Under the pieces are notes generated by a model that was given only the letters and a program-made list of their open reading frames with translations, was not told where the DNA came from and searched no databases. Both the position numbers and the translations under genes were made by a program. A stretch of DNA of 18,373 nt from Planctomycetota bacterium (GTDB lineage: Bacteria; Planctomycetota; Phycisphaerae; Sedimentisphaerales; Anaerobacaceae), in NCBI GenBank assembly GCA_017885385.1, contig JAFNGF010000238.1, positions 14,301 to 32,673 on the forward strand, written 5' to 3'. Below are positions 1 to 6,811 of the stretch, piece by piece (position 1 is the first letter of the stretch; the number at the start of each line of letters is the position of its first letter).

Positions 1-135
1 TGGGTGGTGGTGCTGGTTAACGGCGTGCTGCAGAATGTGGCCACCAAATGCTCGGTTACATCGGGCAAGATTTGCCTGCAAAGCGAAGGCACGCCCATAC
101 AGTACCGCAATATTTATATCGAACCTCTGGAATAG
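1..135 (+). CDS. C-terminal end of a 3-keto-disaccharide hydrolase (DUF1080) domain protein, partial
   Basis: Frame 1 is open from the first base to a TAG at 133-135, giving 44 residues that end in GKICLQSEGTPIQYRNIYIE. This closing pattern (G-x-I-x-L-Q-x-E-G-x-x-I-x-[YF]-R-N-I) is the last beta-strand segment of the DUF1080 / 3-keto-disaccharide hydrolase fold, a concanavalin-like sandwich of secreted sugar-processing enzymes that is very abundant in planctomycetes. The 5' part, including any signal peptide and catalytic residues, lies outside the window, so substrate and full architecture cannot be judged. The gene ends 62 nt before ispH and the two are separated by a GC-rich hairpin, so they are probably not one operon. 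Confidence 0.72.
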   Translation, partial: WVVVLVNGVLQNVATKCSVTSGKICLQSEGTPIQYRNIYIEPLE

Positions 136-157
136 CTTATTTATGGACAGGCGTTTA

Positions 158-177
158 GCCGCCGCCGGCACGGCGGC
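158..177. other. GC-rich hairpin between the DUF1080 gene and ispH
   Basis: GCCGCCG (158-164) is a perfect inverted repeat of CGGCGGC (171-177) with a 6-nt loop; more G/C complementarity follows at 175-187. It has no T-tract, so it is not a classical intrinsic terminator, but it could slow or attenuate transcription, or be another dispersed palindrome of this genome. Confidence 0.4.
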
Positions 178-197
178 CCCCGGGCCGGTCAGGTGCT

Positions 198-1097
198 ATG
201 AAAGTTTTGGTCGCCCAAAAGTGTGGATTTTGTCACGGTGTCAGAAATGCTATCACGATAGCTGAGAAGATTCTGGCACAGGAAAAGGATGTTTATAGTC
301 TTGGTCCTATCATCCACAACCAAGATGTGGTGCAGCAATTGGCAAAAGCCGGGCTGAAAACCGTGAACGATGTTGAGGACATACCCCCGCGTCTTCCTTG
401 CGGAAGCCGGGAGCGGGGGTCAGGCTCGGTTCTTATCCGCTCGCACGGTGCTGCTCCAGAGCAAATAGCGAAACTAAAACAAAGGGGACTTAAAATAGTC
501 GACGCAACCTGCGTGCTGGTTAAGAGGGTGCAGCGTATAGCAAAACAGTTGGCCGACGATGGCTACAAAGTAGTAATTATCGGTGATGAAAACCACCCTG
601 AGGTTCAGGCGGTGATGGGCTGTGCTGCGGATGTCGTTGTGGTCGCCGACGAATCGGATTTGCAGAAGCTGCCGGAAAATGCCAAGTTAGGCGTCGTTTG
701 TCAGACCACCCAAAGTCCGGAGCACTTTGGCAAAATGCTCGGTGCAATAGGGCGTCGGGGTTTCAGCCAGTTGAAAGTGATCAATACTTTGTGCAAAGAG
801 GCAATCAAGAGGCAAGAATCCGCTGTGCAGTTGTGCAAGCAAGTGGATATAATGTTTGTGCTTGGCGGCCTGGAAAGCTCCAATACCCGCAGGTTGGCTG
901 AGCTTTGCAAGAAAGTGAACCGGCAAACGTATCATCTTGAAAATTGGAACGGACTTGATAAAAGATTGGTTTTCGGCAAAAATGTAGCAGGCGTTACGGC
1001 TGGTGCGTCGACGCCTGATTGGATAATAGCAGAATTTGTCGGAAACTTGGTCCGCCTTGGGCGGTTTGATACCGGCAGTGCTGGGCGGAATTCTTAG
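198..1097 (+). CDS. ispH: 4-hydroxy-3-methylbut-2-enyl diphosphate reductase (IspH/LytB)
   Basis: This enzyme is the last of the MEP pathway: it reductively dehydroxylates HMBPP to IPP and DMAPP with a [4Fe-4S] cluster in the cytoplasm. The 299-residue protein shows the family signatures in order: GFCHGV with cluster ligand Cys12, a histidine at IIHN (about 41), SHG (His83), DATC with Cys105, ENHPE (about 131-135), and NTLC with Cys199. The C-terminal TAGASTPDWII motif is also present, so all three cluster cysteines are kept. The ATG at 198 fits because the cluster motif starts at residue 9, as in homologues. Odd point: residues about 63-75 (PPRLPCGSRERGS) sit just before the conserved strand SVLIRSHG. 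They are encoded by a perfect GC-rich palindrome (384-419) related to repeats elsewhere in the window, and look like an in-frame insertion. rpsA follows; an ispH-rpsA link, even as a fusion, is known from Firmicutes. Confidence 0.96.
   Translation: MKVLVAQKCGFCHGVRNAITIAEKILAQEKDVYSLGPIIHNQDVVQQLAKAGLKTVNDVEDIPPRLPCGSRERGSGSVLIRSHGAAPEQIAKLKQRGLKIVDATCVLVKRVQRIAKQLADDGYKVVIIGDENHPEVQAVMGCAADVVVVADESDLQKLPENAKLGVVCQTTQSPEHFGKMLGAIGRRGFSQLKVINTLCKEAIKRQESAVQLCKQVDIMFVLGGLESSNTRRLAELCKKVNRQTYHLENWNGLDKRLVFGKNVAGVTAGASTPDWIIAEFVGNLVRLGRFDTGSAGRNS
384..419 (+). repeat. Palindromic repeat family, copy A (inside ispH)
   Basis: CCCCCGC (384-390) pairs perfectly with GCGGGGG (413-419). Inside lies a hairpin CTTCC (393-397) / GGAAG (402-406) with loop TTGC. 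The left half (CCCCCGCGTCTTC) matches the reverse complement of copy B at 15615-15687, and the right half (GGGAGCGGGGG) is nearly the same as in copies B and C. It is read in frame within ispH, adding about 13 residues. Confidence 0.7.
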
Positions 1098-1177
1098 GGT
1101 AGCGACCGGCGATAAATTGCGCATTTGCTGCGTGGGCAGATGCGCTTTGGTAAGTAGCTAACCATGAACTCTATTTC

Positions 1178-1232
1178 GTGCAGTGGTGCACAGAAGCCTG
1201 CTAGCGTAAATGTGGGGCGCCGGCAGGCCGGC
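1178..1232 (+). promoter_or_regulatory. Two hairpins in the rpsA leader
   Basis: Upstream of the chosen rpsA start are GTGCA/TGCAC (1178-1182 with 1187-1191) and GCCGG/CCGGC (1219-1223 with 1228-1232). The second ends 15 nt before the Shine-Dalgarno sequence. In E. coli the rpsA leader folds into hairpins used for S1 autoregulation; by analogy these may matter here, but only the inverted repeats are seen. Confidence 0.3.
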
Positions 1233-1263
1233 AAACGTAGACTCCACAGAGGAACTTACGTTT

Positions 1264-3207
1264 ATGGTAGATAGGAACATAGTCAATAAGTTAGGTCTGT
1301 CGGAACAGCAGCTCGACCAGCAGGTCGGCGAAATGTTCAGCGACGAGGAAAGTCGGTATCTGGAGCAAGCCCTTACGACCAGGGTAGACTTACGTCTGCC
1401 CGGAACCATTCTCAAAGGGACTATTGTGTCGCAGATCGGCAACGATGTGATGGTCGAGGTCGGCTTAAAGAGCGAAGGCGTCGTCGATGCCGCTGAATTT
1501 GGCAGTCCCGAAGAGATAACGCCGGGCACAGAGATTGAGGTTCTTCTTGAAGACACAGATTCCGAAAGCGGACTCATCCTCTTGAGCAAGCGTAAAGCCG
1601 ATGTCATTCGAGGCTGGGAAACGATTATCAATACGAAAAAGGAGGGAGACGTGGTGACGGGCAAGGTCATACGCCGCATCAAGGGCGGCTTGCTGGTCGA
1701 TATTGGCGTGCCCGTGTTTTTGCCCGCCTCGCAAGTAGATATTAGAAAACCGGGCGATATCAGCAGATTCATCGGTAGAGACGTGGACTGCAAGATTCTT
1801 AAGATCGATGTCGAGGGCCGAAACATTGTCGTATCAAGGCGCAAGCTCATCGAAGAAGAACGCCGCACCAGCAAAGAGAAGATTCTGTCTGACATCCAGG
1901 TCGGTCAGTTGCGAAAAGGCGTGGTGAAAAATATCGCCGATTTCGGTGTGTTCGTGGATTTGGGCGGCTTGGATGGCCTGCTGCATATCTCCGACCTGAG
2001 CTGGGGCAGAATATCACATCCTTCGGAAGTCGTTCAGCTTGACCAGGACATCGAATGTGTCGTTATCGGAGTCGACAAGGAGAACGAGAAGATTTCGCTG
2101 GGCCTGAAGCAAAAGACGCCCAGCCCGTGGGAGAGCGTGGAACAGCGCTATCCGGTTGGGGCGAGGGTCAAGGGCAAAGTTGTCAATATTATGAACTATG
2201 GCGCATTTGTTCGCCTTGAGAATGGAATCGAAGGACTGGTGCACATCAGCGAGATGAGCTGGACCAGACGCCTGTCACATCCCGGCGAAATGGTTAATCT
2301 CGGCGATGAAATAGAAGTTGTCGTATTGAATGTTAACAAGGAAAAGCAGGAAATATCGCTGGGAATCAAGCAGACGGAAACCAATCCCTGGACGATAGCT
2401 GCCAAGAAGTATCCGTCCGGCACGATTGTCACTGCTAAGGTGCGCAGTATGACCAATTTTGGTGCGTTCGTGGAGATAGAGCCGGGCATCGATGGAATGA
2501 TACATATTTCGGACCTCAGCTGGACAAAGAAATACGGGCATCCCAGTGAGGCGCTGCAGAAGGGCCAGGAAATCAAGTGTCTGGTTCTGGAAGTCAACGA
2601 AGACAAGCGGCGGATATCGCTGGGCACAAAGCAGATGACTGAAGACCCGTGGATACGTGCCATCCCGGAAAAATATATACCCGGCCATATCATCAAGGGC
2701 AAGGTGGTAAAGCTTACTAATTTTGGCGCCTTTGTTGAGCTGGAGCCTGACCTGGAAGGCCTGCTGCACATTTCCGAGCTTGCCGACCATAAGATTGATA
2801 AGCCTCAGGACGTTGTTAAGCCGGGTGACGAGGTTGAAGTCAAGATTCTAAAGGTCGATAGTGACGCCCGCAAAATCGGTTTGAGTCTGCGTAGGGTTCA
2901 GTGGGCCGCTGAGGAGCAGACGGGCGAAACCGCCAAGCGCGCCAAACGTGCAACTGCTCAGGGCACGCCTGATACAAAGGATGCCAAAGCTGTGGAGCCG
3001 CCTGAGGAAGCCGCGCAAGACGAGGATTCTCAGTCGGTCGAGGCAAGTGACCGACAGGAAAATAAGGCCACAGAGGCTCAGGCCGGCGAGGCCGGCGACC
3101 AGCACGCGACAGCGCAGTCCGAACAGAGCCAGGCTCCCGATCAAGAAAGTATGGAACCGCAGGGCCAGACTGATTCTGAGAATCCCGAACAGAACAAGAC
3201 TGAGTGA
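1264..3207 (+). CDS. rpsA: 30S ribosomal protein S1, six S1 domains plus acidic tail
   Basis: S1 binds mRNA on the 30S subunit and helps initiation on structured or weak-SD messages. The 647-residue product carries six S1/OB-fold repeats beginning near residues 45, 125, 211, 297, 384 and 472. Repeats 3-6 show the classical F/YGAFV...GLLHISDLSW pattern; repeats 1-2 are the divergent ribosome-anchoring type. After about residue 545 comes a roughly 100-residue low-complexity tail rich in Glu, Gln and Ala, longer than the E. coli C-terminus. I choose ATG 1264 because AGAGGA (1248-1253) lies 10 nt upstream; an in-frame ATG at 1210 would translate a palindromic leader and has no good SD. The gene follows ispH by 166 nt. 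The next stretch is non-coding and contains a short hairpin (3245-3262) that may end this transcript. Confidence 0.95.
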   Translation: MVDRNIVNKLGLSEQQLDQQVGEMFSDEESRYLEQALTTRVDLRLPGTILKGTIVSQIGNDVMVEVGLKSEGVVDAAEFGSPEEITPGTEIEVLLEDTDSESGLILLSKRKADVIRGWETIINTKKEGDVVTGKVIRRIKGGLLVDIGVPVFLPASQVDIRKPGDISRFIGRDVDCKILKIDVEGRNIVVSRRKLIEEERRTSKEKILSDIQVGQLRKGVVKNIADFGVFVDLGGLDGLLHISDLSWGRISHPSEVVQLDQDIECVVIGVDKENEKISLGLKQKTPSPWESVEQRYPVGARVKGKVVNIMNYGAFVRLENGIEGLVHISEMSWTRRLSHPGEMVNLGDEIEVVVLNVNKEKQEISLGIKQTETNPWTIAAKKYPSGTIVTAKVRSMTNFGAFVEIEPGIDGMIHISDLSWTKKYGHPSEALQKGQEIKCLVLEVNEDKRRISLGTKQMTEDPWIRAIPEKYIPGHIIKGKVVKLTNFGAFVELEPDLEGLLHISELADHKIDKPQDVVKPGDEVEVKILKVDSDARKIGLSLRRVQWAAEEQTGETAKRAKRATAQGTPDTKDAKAVEPPEEAAQDEDSQSVEASDRQENKATEAQAGEAGDQHATAQSEQSQAPDQESMEPQGQTDSENPEQNKTE

Positions 3208-3244
3208 GGGCAAGGATTTGGCTGCCGGCTGTTGAACATAGTAG

Positions 3245-3262
3245 GGTGCGATATTTCGCACC
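3245..3262. terminator. Hairpin after rpsA, possible weak terminator
   Basis: GGTGCGA (3245-3251) and TCGCACC (3256-3262) form a perfect 7-bp stem with loop TATT, starting 37 nt after the rpsA stop. No T-tract follows, so termination is uncertain; it may be a dispersed palindrome. Confidence 0.35.
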
Positions 3263-3434
3263 ACCTCCCGGGGCGATGACGAAAAAGGAGTAGTGGTGAG
3301 TATAAAAACCATAAGCCGGAGCGCCAATTCTGGGCACGTTTTTTTGCGGAGCATTCATAAGCCCAGGCGAATACGCCACTTATGTGTCTTGACAAGGTCG
3401 GTTGAAAATTCATTCATATTTGATGAAAATTTTC

Positions 3435-3464
3435 TTGACCGCAATATAGTTAATCTGGTATAAA
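3435..3464 (+). promoter_or_regulatory. Sigma70-type promoter driving a non-coding region
   Basis: TTGACC (3435-3440), an 18-nt spacer and TATAAA (3459-3464) give a predicted start near 3471. No convincing CDS begins for 736 nt, so the first product is probably an RNA or a very long leader of the PEP-CTERM gene at 4207. The promoter at 17244-17273 has the same spacing and -10 box. Confidence 0.6.
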
Positions 3465-3470
3465 TAGGCA

Positions 3471-3728
3471 AGTGGAACAAACCTGCGTGGCAGGCTCTTT
3501 GTTCCCTAAGTTGCAGAATCCGTAGGTCTTAGGCAAATCAGTCGCAGAATCATTGAGCGAGTCAAGACGAAGCTGAGAAGGCCGACGACTCGCCGGTTAA
3601 AATGCGTATGCATCTCAGCTAAAGACGCACAGAATCCCTCACGGAGGAGGAGGGTAGACCCAGCAACACTTAGATTAGCTGGAGCAGGCACAGCATTTGG
3701 TGAAGATTGCTTGTTGCCTGTTTTGTCA
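3471..3728 (+). ncRNA. Candidate structured RNA, family not recognised
   Basis: The stretch follows a strong promoter, has no plausible CDS, and is dense in complementary segments. These are: GGAACAAA (from about 3474) with TTTGTTCC, enclosing CCTGC/GCAGG; CTAAG with CTTAG; GCTGAGA with TCTCAGC, enclosing a CCG-a-CG / CG-c-CGG hairpin and ATGC/GCAT; CCAGC with GCTGG; and a last hairpin CAGGCA (3685-3690) / TGCCTG (3715-3720) followed by TTTTG, which looks like a terminator. GCGAGTC and GACTCGC (about 3559-3594) are perfectly complementary and interleave with GCTGAGA/TCTCAGC, so a pseudoknot or two alternative folds are possible. I checked by eye for hallmarks of RNase P RNA, tmRNA, SRP RNA, 6S RNA and common riboswitches and found none. 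End points are approximate. Confidence 0.45.
3685..3720 (+). other. GGTGAAGA hairpin, copy 1
   Basis: CAGGCA (3685-3690) pairs with TGCCTG (3715-3720). GGTGAAGA lies at 3699-3706, 8 nt from each arm. It is preceded by GCACAG, shared with copy 2, and followed by TTTTG. Confidence 0.45.
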
Positions 3729-4051
3729 AGCTCGCTTCAGATAGGCGTAACCAGCGAGGTTGAGGGTATGTCTAGGTGCGGGCGTTTTGGCGTGTGTTCA
3801 AAGCCAAGATTTTAGTTTTGCCAGCAAGAGAAGGAACAAAAGGATAGAGGAAGGGTGTTATTAGTAAGTAGACCTCTTCTTTCATCGCCGACGATTGCAA
3901 AGCCCTGCTGGCGCAGAATATCCAGGTGATGATGCCTGAGCTGGCGACCCCGACTTGTCGGGGCTGGGCCTCGGTGGAATGCTTTTGCTGTGGCGCAGAA
4001 AAGCGTCGAGTTGATAGTTGAAAGCGAATTCCTCAAGGACTCAGTGACATA
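3729..4051 (+). other. Stretch without a recognisable gene
   Basis: No supported CDS is seen. CGCAGAA-type words recur (near 3912 and 3992; GCAGAATC also near 3515 and 3544), and a perfect palindrome lies at 3948-3963. The antisense frame across about 3870-3945 reads like a helix-rich protein fragment (LRHHHLDILRQQGFAIVGD) without credible ends, which could be a decayed gene. I make no call. Confidence 0.3.
3948..3963. repeat. Short palindrome CCCCGAC-TT-GTCGGGG
   Basis: A perfect 7-bp inverted repeat with a 2-nt centre. It shares its centre (ACTTGT) and outer CCCCG/CGGGG arms with the palindrome at 6535-6554, which differs by two extra, mutually complementary pairs. Confidence 0.5.
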
Positions 4052-4088
4052 CAAGCACAGGAAATGGTGAAGACATTTTTGATGCTTG
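4052..4088 (+). other. GGTGAAGA hairpin, copy 2
   Basis: CAAGCA (4052-4057) pairs with TGCTTG (4083-4088). GGTGAAGA is at 4066-4073, 8 and 9 nt from the arms. Compared with copy 1 one stem pair has changed on both sides (G-C to A-T), which is compensatory. Confidence 0.45.
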
Positions 4089-4108
4089 TTTGTACAACGT
4101 TGTTTGAG

Positions 4109-4140
4109 ATAGGCTATCGGTGAAGACAAAAGATGCCTGT
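4109..4140 (+). other. GGTGAAGA hairpin, copy 3
   Basis: ATAGGC (4109-4114) pairs with GCCTGT (4135-4140), with one T-G wobble. GGTGAAGA is at 4119-4126. The 5' spacing is shorter (4 nt) than in copies 1 and 2, so this copy is weaker. Confidence 0.35.
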
Positions 4141-4156
4141 CGAAAGCAACAGAGGT

Positions 4157-4173
4157 TTTGGCTCGTAGCCAAA
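4157..4173 (+). promoter_or_regulatory. Leader hairpin upstream of the first PEP-CTERM gene
   Basis: TTTGGC (4157-4162) pairs with GCCAAA (4168-4173) around a 5-nt loop and is followed by GCA, 33 nt before the ATG. The same arrangement (TTTGGT, 5 nt, GCCAAA, GCA) precedes the secreted-protein gene at 17465. It could be an mRNA element acting on stability or translation. Confidence 0.4.
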
Positions 4174-4206
4174 GCATGTATGTGACAAAAATTGAGGAGG
4201 AGTATT

Positions 4207-5619
4207 ATGTCTAAGAAACTGTTTGTTTTGATTCCGCTTGTTCTGCTCCTGGCTACAGCGAGCTTAGCCGCTGTCGGGCCTTTCGAGAACAACAAAGATA
4301 TCGGAACTGCCGGAAATCCCCTAGGTATTGGCAGTGTCGTAGACCAGGGCTTTGTCTGGAAGACCGACCACCTGGCTCAGCAGTACCTTTTCACGGCCGG
4401 TGGCTCCGACATTTGGGATAGCGCGGATCATTTCCAATTTGCGTATCGCACGATGACCGGCGACGTCCGCGTCACTGCCAGCTATGACTGGGTGGCCGCA
4501 TCCAATGACTGGGCAAAGGTCGAGACTATGCTGAGAGCGACCGACGCGGCTGGCTCCATACACTACTCGGAAGCCGGGCGCAAGGGCGCTAACTACGCCA
4601 ATGACTTCGGCGGGTTGCAGTATCGCCCGACCACCAACGGAGGCAGCAGTGGGATAGATCTCTGGAAGCCTGCCGGCTCAGCGGGGCCCAAGGCTATTGC
4701 TATCCAGCGAGTTACTGTTGGCGGCCTACCCTGGGTCGAAGGTCTGGTTGACTGGGGTCTAGGCGCCGGCTTGCAGTCGGTTGGTATTCAACTGGCCTTC
4801 AATCTGCCGAATACGGTTCTGGCTGGTGTTGCAGTCACCTCGCACGACAACAACCACCTGGCACAGGCTAAGGTCTATGATGTGAAGTACGACACCAAGC
4901 CGGCCCTCGTTGGGACGCTGACGTTCACGAAGGTTCCGGAGGCTGCGGCGACAGCCGAGCCTTGCACCAAAATAGCCGGCTTCTCCATTCGGACGATTAA
5001 GTCTCAGTTCAACGATGGTTGGGGCAGAGCTGAGATGGACAAAATACTGGACTTCGGCTGCACCGGGCCTATGTGCACGGGCAAAGGTATGCCGATTCCC
5101 GGCACCGAGCAAGGCAAGCGAGTTGATCCGGTTGTCAACCTGAGCGATACCGGTGATGGGACATTCGGTAATAACCGGAGCTTCCCTGGTATCGACCCGT
5201 TCCAGTATCCGACTGCTGACCCTGCTGCTGGCGATGACGACAACAACTTCGCAACCGAAGTGCTTGCTTGCGTTAAGCTGACCAAGGGTCTGCACATATT
5301 CGGCGTCAACGACGACGACGGCACAATCCTACAGGTCGGCGGCGTGGAGATCGGCAGGAGCACCGAGTGGAAAGGCACCGGAGCCCCCACCGATTTTATC
5401 TTTGAGGTCGCCAAAGAAGGCTGGTATTCCCTCAGAGCTCGTCATCTTGAGGGCGGCGGTGGTGCATCTCTTGAGATTCACGAGGTCCTGATGAACGGCA
5501 CCCGTATTCTATTGGGCGATGTTGCGGCTGGTGGCTCACCAGTTATGGTGCCAGAGCCGGCAACGATTGCTCTGCTGGGTCTGGGCGGATTGGCTCTGCT
5601 TGGTCGCAAGAGAAGCTAA
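4207..5619 (+). CDS. Secreted PEP-CTERM protein with a beta-sandwich and a PA14-like region
   Basis: The 470-residue protein starts with a signal peptide (MSKKLFVLIPLVLLLATASLA). ATG 4207 is preceded by GAGGAGG (4194-4200), so a TTG at 4192 is rejected. Residues about 25-230 resemble a DUF1349/concanavalin-like sandwich (FQFAYRTMTGDVRVTASYDW, then W/V-rich strands). Residues about 290-440 look like a PA14-type carbohydrate-associated domain (KGLHIFGVNDDDGTILQVGG, GWYSLRARHLEGGGGASLEI). The C-terminus VPEPATIALLGLGGLALLG plus RKRS is a textbook PEP-CTERM sorting signal: PEP motif, hydrophobic helix, basic tail, recognised by exosortase. The likely fate is export, cleavage and release or surface retention. 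A strong hairpin terminator follows, so it is probably monocistronic. The domain labels are by pattern only. Confidence 0.88.
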   Translation: MSKKLFVLIPLVLLLATASLAAVGPFENNKDIGTAGNPLGIGSVVDQGFVWKTDHLAQQYLFTAGGSDIWDSADHFQFAYRTMTGDVRVTASYDWVAASNDWAKVETMLRATDAAGSIHYSEAGRKGANYANDFGGLQYRPTTNGGSSGIDLWKPAGSAGPKAIAIQRVTVGGLPWVEGLVDWGLGAGLQSVGIQLAFNLPNTVLAGVAVTSHDNNHLAQAKVYDVKYDTKPALVGTLTFTKVPEAAATAEPCTKIAGFSIRTIKSQFNDGWGRAEMDKILDFGCTGPMCTGKGMPIPGTEQGKRVDPVVNLSDTGDGTFGNNRSFPGIDPFQYPTADPAAGDDDNNFATEVLACVKLTKGLHIFGVNDDDGTILQVGGVEIGRSTEWKGTGAPTDFIFEVAKEGWYSLRARHLEGGGGASLEIHEVLMNGTRILLGDVAAGGSPVMVPEPATIALLGLGGLALLGRKRS

Positions 5620-5651
5620 TCCTGCCGTCAGGTTTGATTTTTTGTAGAATT

Positions 5652-5689
5652 GGGGGTCCGTCACCACGCTATTGGTACGGGCCCCCCTT
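5652..5689 (+). terminator. Intrinsic terminator after the first PEP-CTERM gene
   Basis: GGGGGTCCGT (5652-5661) pairs with ACGGGCCCCC (5677-5686), 10 pairs with one G-T; a short CC/GG stem can form in the loop. It is followed by CTTT. It begins 33 nt after the stop codon. Confidence 0.7.
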
Positions 5690-5809
5690 TGATGTTTGGT
5701 GTTGATATTTTGCAGCAGTGATCGTAGACACCTGTGAGGGATATTTGACAAGTGAGTGTTCAGTATCGAAAGCACTGGCACGCAACTGTTGTTTTGGAGG
5801 AGTGGGATA

Positions 5810-6487
5810 ATGAAGAAACTGTTAGTGCTAATTCTAACGTTGAGTTTGTTTGCTAGCGTTGCATCAGCGTCGCTCATCAGCGGAGTAGTTCGATCAAACG
5901 GCCAATCGGGCACGAGAACCGACGGATCACCGATCAATGGCGCGTTTACCGGCAATACGGCGCCGGTGCCCATGCAGGCCGGCGGTCTAAAGGACGGGAA
6001 CTTCGTCTTCTCGGATCGCAACTATCCGTGGGCCCTTACGCCCGCACAGTTGATCGGCGCGGAGTACGTTCCCATGTTCAACACCGACAAGGCCACCAGC
6101 GAGACTGACGTCACCTATGCGGTGACCATTTCGCAGGCCTGCACGGTGGCGGTCACGGTCGACGACCGCATACCGGCCGAATGGAACGGGGGCGGCGCAA
6201 TCCTATCGCCGCAGGATGCGGTTGACGCAGTAGTAGCTGCCTTCGCCGCGAAGGGAACGTTCCAGGACACCGGTTTGGATGTGTTCATCCACGAGAACGC
6301 CACTACGGACCGTCCGATGAGTGTGTACGCAGCACAACTGCCCGCGGGAACCTACGTGTTCGGTGGGCAGCCTTCGAACAAAAACTACTACACCATCGGG
6401 GCTGCCGCTGTCATTCCGGAGCCGGCAACTATGCTCCTATTGGGGCTTGGCGGATTGGCTCTGCTGGGTGCTCGTAAGAGACGCTAA
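5810..6487 (+). CDS. Secreted PEP-CTERM protein, function unknown
   Basis: A 225-residue exported protein. ATG 5810 has GGAGG (5796-5800) 9 nt upstream; the frame stays open to 5756 but without a better start. Signal peptide: MKKLLVLILTLSLFASVASA. The mature part is beta-rich without a domain I recognise. It contains DVTYAVTISQACTVAVTVDD and LPAGTYVFGGQPSNKNYYTIG, the type of ending seen in small sandwich domains. The C-terminus IPEPATMLLLGLGGLALLG followed by ARKRR is a PEP-CTERM signal. The last 60 nt are very close at DNA level to those of the preceding PEP-CTERM gene, including a shared 17-mer (5584-5600 and 6449-6465), although the bodies are unrelated. A hairpin array ends the transcript. 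Confidence 0.85.
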   Translation: MKKLLVLILTLSLFASVASASLISGVVRSNGQSGTRTDGSPINGAFTGNTAPVPMQAGGLKDGNFVFSDRNYPWALTPAQLIGAEYVPMFNTDKATSETDVTYAVTISQACTVAVTVDDRIPAEWNGGGAILSPQDAVDAVVAAFAAKGTFQDTGLDVFIHENATTDRPMSVYAAQLPAGTYVFGGQPSNKNYYTIGAAAVIPEPATMLLLGLGGLALLGARKRR

Positions 6488-6502
6488 TCGCTGCAAGGAA
6501 AA

Positions 6503-6554
6503 CCCCCAAATAAATTTGGGGGCTAAATATTTAGCCCCGCAACTTGTTGCGGGG
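6503..6554. terminator. Chain of three overlapping hairpins after the second PEP-CTERM gene
   Basis: Three near-perfect stems share arms. CCCCCAAA (6503-6510) pairs with TTTGGGGG (6515-6522). GGGGCTAAA (6519-6527) pairs with TTTAGCCCC (6530-6538). CCCCGCAAC (6535-6543) pairs with GTTGCGGGG (6546-6554), then TTCTATT. Stem 2 competes with stems 1 and 3 because each neighbouring pair reuses four bases. Confidence 0.65.
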
Positions 6555-6577
6555 TTCTATTGAGTTTGTCCAATTTT

Positions 6578-6618
6578 GGGGCTTATACCCAATTGAGCGG
6601 TACAGGCCCCATTTTTTT
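6578..6618 (+). terminator. Intrinsic terminator with T-tract
   Basis: GGGGC (6578-6582) pairs with GCCCC (6606-6610), and inside TACC pairs with GGTA. The sequence ATTTTTTT (6611-6618) follows. This is a conventional rho-independent terminator, about 90 nt after the second PEP-CTERM stop, behind the three-hairpin chain. Confidence 0.75.
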
Positions 6619-6732
6619 ATCGCTTTGTGCCAGGCTCGCATTGCTTACGGCACGCCGGCATGGCAAAAGATTTTAGACAAACTCCAGATAAAGCCGATAA
6701 AAGCATAAGTGGGGTGCCGGATAATGTATTTA

Positions 6733-6761
6733 TTGATGCCGTTGTGACGGCCGGATATAAT
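6733..6761 (+). promoter_or_regulatory. Promoter of the PIN-TRAM gene
   Basis: TTGATG (6733-6738), 17-nt spacer, perfect TATAAT (6756-6761). The predicted start near 6768 gives a leader of about 44 nt to ATG 6812. Confidence 0.65.
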
Positions 6762-6811
6762 CGTGCCGGTTACAAATAGCATAATTCTGTCATAATTTGG
6801 AGGCTAATAGC

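Noticed and set aside
1210..1263. N-terminal extension of rpsA from ATG 1210
   Set aside because: It translates a hairpin-rich leader, has no Shine-Dalgarno sequence, and the ATG at 1264 has AGAGGA at good distance.
2840..3379. Long minus-strand frames antisense to the rpsA tail
   Set aside because: They mirror the low-complexity Glu/Gln/Ala codons of the S1 C-terminus and show no independent coding signal.
3471..3728. Assignment of the structured stretch to RNase P RNA, tmRNA, SRP RNA, 6S RNA or a cobalamin or c-di-GMP riboswitch
   Set aside because: The conserved core sequences of those families are not visible; naming one would be a guess.
3812..4177. 121-codon minus-strand frame with a helix-rich stretch near LRHHHLDILRQQGFAIVGD
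   Set aside because: Only a short piece looks protein-like, there is no SD or conserved start, and the frame crosses a palindrome and the GGTGAAGA hairpins. At most it is a relic.
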